From: a bacterium
Lineage (GTDB): Bacteria; Fidelibacterota; UBA8477; JABMPR01
Direction: 5' to 3'
DNA: 36,948 nt
Assembly: GCA_013202895.1 (NCBI GenBank)
Contig: JABMPR010000313.1
Span: 1-36,948, forward strand
Positions 34,614-36,948 of this stretch are shown here, piece after piece (the first letter of the stretch is position 1; every line of letters starts with the position of its first letter). Made by a program: the position numbers and the translations under genes. The notes below the pieces were generated by a model that made no database searches, was not told where the DNA came from, and saw only the letters and a list, made by a program, of their open reading frames with translations.

Positions 34614-35489
34614 ATGTCTCTAGATCGTCGAGAATTCTTAAAAACCCTGGGCGTTGCTGGTGCAAGCCTAAGTGGTGTATCTGTATTTGGGAAATCAACA
34701 ACAGAGTCTGAAAGTGAAGAATATTACGCCATCCTCCATGATATAACTTTGTGTGAGGGATGTCAGGAATGTGAGGTTGCTTGCGCCGCTGCTAATAAGC
34801 TGCCGGCCCTCGCAGATGATGATTATCCAGATAGCTCTATCAAGCGTGAGCTGAAACCAGATCGATATTCAGTTATTAACGCAGTTGAAACCTCAGCTGG
34901 TGAGGTCTACACCAAACAACAGTGCATGCATTGCGCTCAACCCGCTTGCGCTTCTGCCTGTTTAACCAAAGCCATGGAAAAACATGTTGAGGGTCCCATT
35001 ACCTGGAATGGAGATAAATGTATGGGGTGCCGTTTTTGTATGCTTTCCTGCCCATTTAATATGCCAAAATTCGAGTATGATAGTAATAATCCAAAGATTG
35101 GTAAATGCCAGATGTGCTTCACAAGATTGAAGGAAGGTGGAATTCCAGCCTGCGTTGAAAATTGCCCAGCCGAAGCACTCATCTTTGGAAAACGAAGCGA
35201 CATCCTGAGGGAAGCCCACCGCAGAATTATGGATGACCCCAGCAATTATGTGGACCATGTCTATGGGGAGTTTGAAGCAGGTGGAACCTCCTGGTTAAAC
35301 CTGTCGCCCGTTCCGTTTGAAGAGCTGGGGTTTAACACTGAGATAGATAATCGACCATACCCAGAACTCACAAAGGGTTTCCTTTATAGTGTGCCCTCTG
35401 TGTTTGTTTTATGGCCAGCCCTCCTGCTTGGATTGAGAGAAGCTACAAATCGTGATACGGATGATATCGCTGGGGAGGATGAAAAATGA
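34614..35489 (+). CDS. Tat-exported 4x[4Fe-4S] ferredoxin-type subunit, HybA-like
   Basis: This is a 291-residue periplasmic electron-transfer subunit. It begins with a Tat signal (DRREFLKTLG, residues 4-13). Sixteen cysteines form four 4Fe-4S sites: 47/50/53/57, 104/107/112/116, 136/139/142/146 and 165/168/180/184. A hydrophobic segment near residues 255-274 should anchor it in the membrane, the arrangement of HybA of hydrogenase-2 and unlike soluble DmsB/NrfC proteins. It would pass electrons between a periplasmic enzyme and the quinone-binding NrfD-type partner encoded next, whose start overlaps its stop as ATGA. AGAGGA precedes the ATG by ten bases. The catalytic subunit is not in the window. 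Confidence 0.9.
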   Translation: MSLDRREFLKTLGVAGASLSGVSVFGKSTTESESEEYYAILHDITLCEGCQECEVACAAANKLPALADDDYPDSSIKRELKPDRYSVINAVETSAGEVYTKQQCMHCAQPACASACLTKAMEKHVEGPITWNGDKCMGCRFCMLSCPFNMPKFEYDSNNPKIGKCQMCFTRLKEGGIPACVENCPAEALIFGKRSDILREAHRRIMDDPSNYVDHVYGEFEAGGTSWLNLSPVPFEELGFNTEIDNRPYPELTKGFLYSVPSVFVLWPALLLGLREATNRDTDDIAGEDEK

Positions 35490-36724
35490 GTGAACAAATC
35501 CTGGCAAAAGTGCTGCAGCCCGCTCCAAATCGATGGAAATTTCTGCTCTCTGAATTGAGACCCAAGGGAAAGCTGCTTACTCCCTTTAATATCATTTCCA
35601 TACCCGTCATATTGCTGGGTTTAGTATTAATCATTATCCGTTTCTGGAAGGGTCTTGGGTCCATTACAAATCTTTCTCAGGATGTCCCCTGGGGTTTATG
35701 GATAGGTTTTGATGTGGTCACTGGAGTCGCATTTGCAGGGGGCGCATATGTCTTGACCTTTATGGTTTATATCCTCAGAATGGAGAAATATCATTCCATT
35801 GTCCGGGCCACCGTACTAAATGGTTTTCTTGCCTATCTTTTTTATGCCGGTGCCCTTTTACTTGATCTGGGGCGGCCATGGAATGTCATCAATCCTATTA
35901 TTGGAAATTCCTTTGGTACGAGCAGCGTTCTCTTTCTGGTTGCCTGGCATTTTATGCTCTACATGCTCGCTGAATTGATAGAATTCTCTCCTGCCATCGC
36001 TGAATGGCTAGGGGCTGAACGAGCTCGCAGAATTCTTAAGAGTCTAACCATCGGAGCGGTAATTTTTGGAATCACACTCTCTACCCTGCACCAATCTGGT
36101 CTGGGTGCCCTGTTTCTTATGGCTAAGGGCAAAATCCATCCCCTCTGGTACTCAGAATTCATCCCGGTTCTATTTTTTGTTTCGAGTATTTTTGCCGGGC
36201 TTTCCATGGTCATTTTTGAGGGTTCAATAACACAACGCGTTTTTGCTCACCAACTGTCCAGAGGTAGTCATAAAACCCATAATGAGATTCTCAGAGGACT
36301 GGCCAAGATTTGTTCGGTGGCAATGTTTGCTTATTTATTTCTAAAGATTATCGATCTGATTCATGGACATAATTTGAGTCATTTATCTACATCCTGGGGG
36401 GCCTGGTATCTCGTCGAAATGGTCGGCTTTGTCATTCTTCCTCTATTTCTATTTATCAGAGGTGTGAAAACAGGTGGCCCATTTATCATCAAAGCTGCAT
36501 CATTTATTACACTCATCGGAATCATCCTAAACAGATTAAATATCTCCGTCATAGGATTTAACTGGGATGCTGTGGATCGTTACATCCCAACCTGGATGGA
36601 GTTTGAAGTGACCTTTGCCGTTCTCTTCCTGGAAATCTGGATCTTTCGCTGGGTATTGCATCGTTTACCAGTCCTTCGCCCCATTGAAGAAGTCGTAAAA
36701 TCCCAAACCATTGATAGGAGTTAA
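35486..36724 (+). CDS. NrfD/HybB-type integral membrane quinone-interacting subunit
   Basis: This 412-residue protein has about ten membrane segments and is HybB/NrfD-like. Recognisable parts are DVPWGLWIGFDVVTGVAFAGGAYVLT (68-93), GALLLDLGRPW, WHFMLYMLAELIEF and TLSTLHQSGLGALF. In this family the protein exchanges electrons between quinone and an iron-sulfur partner on the periplasmic side, sometimes with proton movement. Its ATG overlaps the HybA-like stop, so the two are translationally coupled. One base separates its stop from the next GcvH-like gene. It resembles HybB more than the shorter NrfD/PsrC. Direction of electron flow is not known. Confidence 0.92.
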   Translation: MSEQILAKVLQPAPNRWKFLLSELRPKGKLLTPFNIISIPVILLGLVLIIIRFWKGLGSITNLSQDVPWGLWIGFDVVTGVAFAGGAYVLTFMVYILRMEKYHSIVRATVLNGFLAYLFYAGALLLDLGRPWNVINPIIGNSFGTSSVLFLVAWHFMLYMLAELIEFSPAIAEWLGAERARRILKSLTIGAVIFGITLSTLHQSGLGALFLMAKGKIHPLWYSEFIPVLFFVSSIFAGLSMVIFEGSITQRVFAHQLSRGSHKTHNEILRGLAKICSVAMFAYLFLKIIDLIHGHNLSHLSTSWGAWYLVEMVGFVILPLFLFIRGVKTGGPFIIKAASFITLIGIILNRLNISVIGFNWDAVDRYIPTWMEFEVTFAVLFLEIWIFRWVLHRLPVLRPIEEVVKSQTIDRS

Positions 36725-36725
36725 A

Positions 36726-36948
36726 ATGATGGAAGCATTTAGTTATGTAAACATTTTCTCAACCAAGGGAATTGAATACCTCATCGTTATCAGTTTCTTT
36801 ATTGTCGTCGTTCCCTTCTGGCGATTTCTAAAAGAAACGGACATGCCATTGCCTTCTATGGCTGCTATTCGTCTTCCCAAAGGGGTCTTTTTTGATACCA
36901 CTCATACCTGGGCGTTTTTGGAGACCGCTGGTAAGATCAGGGTGGGAG
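36726..36948 (+). CDS. Second membrane-anchored GcvH-like protein (3' end beyond window)
   Basis: The frame runs open to the window end; 74 residues are visible. It starts at tandem ATGs (36726 and 36729) one base after the HybB-like stop, with AGGAG upstream. A membrane helix spans about residues 17-34. The following LPKGVFFDTTHTWAFLETAGKIRVG parallels IPAGIYFSPTHSW...GRARIG of the first GcvH-like protein and the HEW-to-VG segment of GcvH. The lipoyl-site region lies beyond the window, so its lysine cannot be checked. It makes the operon symmetrical: two GcvH-like proteins flank the HybA-like and HybB-like pair. Confidence 0.78.
   Translation, partial: MMEAFSYVNIFSTKGIEYLIVISFFIVVVPFWRFLKETDMPLPSMAAIRLPKGVFFDTTHTWAFLETAGKIRVG

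Overview
The window looks like chromosomal DNA from a Gram-negative bacterium. Genes lie on both strands in short operons. There is no tRNA, rRNA, insertion sequence, prophage or CRISPR that I can recognise. An LptF/LptG-type LPS-export permease, several lipobox lipoproteins and a Tat-exported iron-sulfur protein show an outer membrane and a periplasm. The moderately AT-rich base composition, the many secreted hydrolases (M1, S1/P1, patatin, transglutaminase-like), the 7TMR-DISM receptor and weak Shine-Dalgarno use fit the FCB superphylum, for example a Marinimicrobia- or Calditrichota-like lineage. This placement is inference; no marker gene in the window fixes it.

Layout. Bases 1-2268 (+): the tail of an M3 oligoendopeptidase, an M20 dipeptidase and a hemolysin-III membrane protein. 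2278-8824 (-): a TPR lipoprotein, a class V aminotransferase, a small HMA-like lipoprotein overlapping a large M1 aminopeptidase, and a secreted propeller-like protein. 8951-10901 (+): a YhcC-type radical SAM protein and a FabL-like enoyl-ACP reductase, ending at a clear bidirectional terminator. 10997-22759 (-): acyl-CoA dehydrogenase with EtfA and EtfB; LptF/G; an SDR and an aldo/keto reductase; a DUF302-like secreted protein; a diacylglycerol-kinase-type lipid kinase; and the TldE/TldD protease pair. 23107-26225 (+): a second lipid kinase overlapping a PlsC acyltransferase by ATGA, then a secreted transglutaminase-like protein. 26379-33208 (-): a 7TMR-DISM diguanylate cyclase, a MATE/MOP-type transporter, a glycosidase-fold lipoprotein lacking the usual acid/base glutamate, a patatin phospholipase and an S1/P1 nuclease. 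33209-33843 is an AT-rich non-coding stretch. 33844 to the window end (+): a tight redox operon.

The most unusual part is that last operon. It encodes a membrane-anchored GcvH-fold protein, a Tat-exported protein with four 4Fe-4S sites and a C-terminal anchor (HybA-like), an NrfD/HybB-type quinone-interacting membrane protein, and a second membrane-anchored GcvH-fold protein cut by the window end. No glycine-cleavage gene is nearby, and the first GcvH-like protein lacks a lysine at the lipoylation position. A near-consensus sigma-54 promoter, a short palindrome about 100 bases further upstream and a strong ribosome binding site precede it. I read it as a periplasm-facing electron-transfer module, possibly linked to a hydrogenase beyond the window, in which GcvH-like domains have been recruited to a new role.

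Other cooperating sets: ETF takes electrons from the acyl-CoA dehydrogenase; a lipid kinase plus PlsC could make phosphatidic acid from acylglycerols; TldD/TldE form one heterodimeric protease; and the nuclease, patatin, glycosidase and peptidases suggest a scavenging heterotroph.
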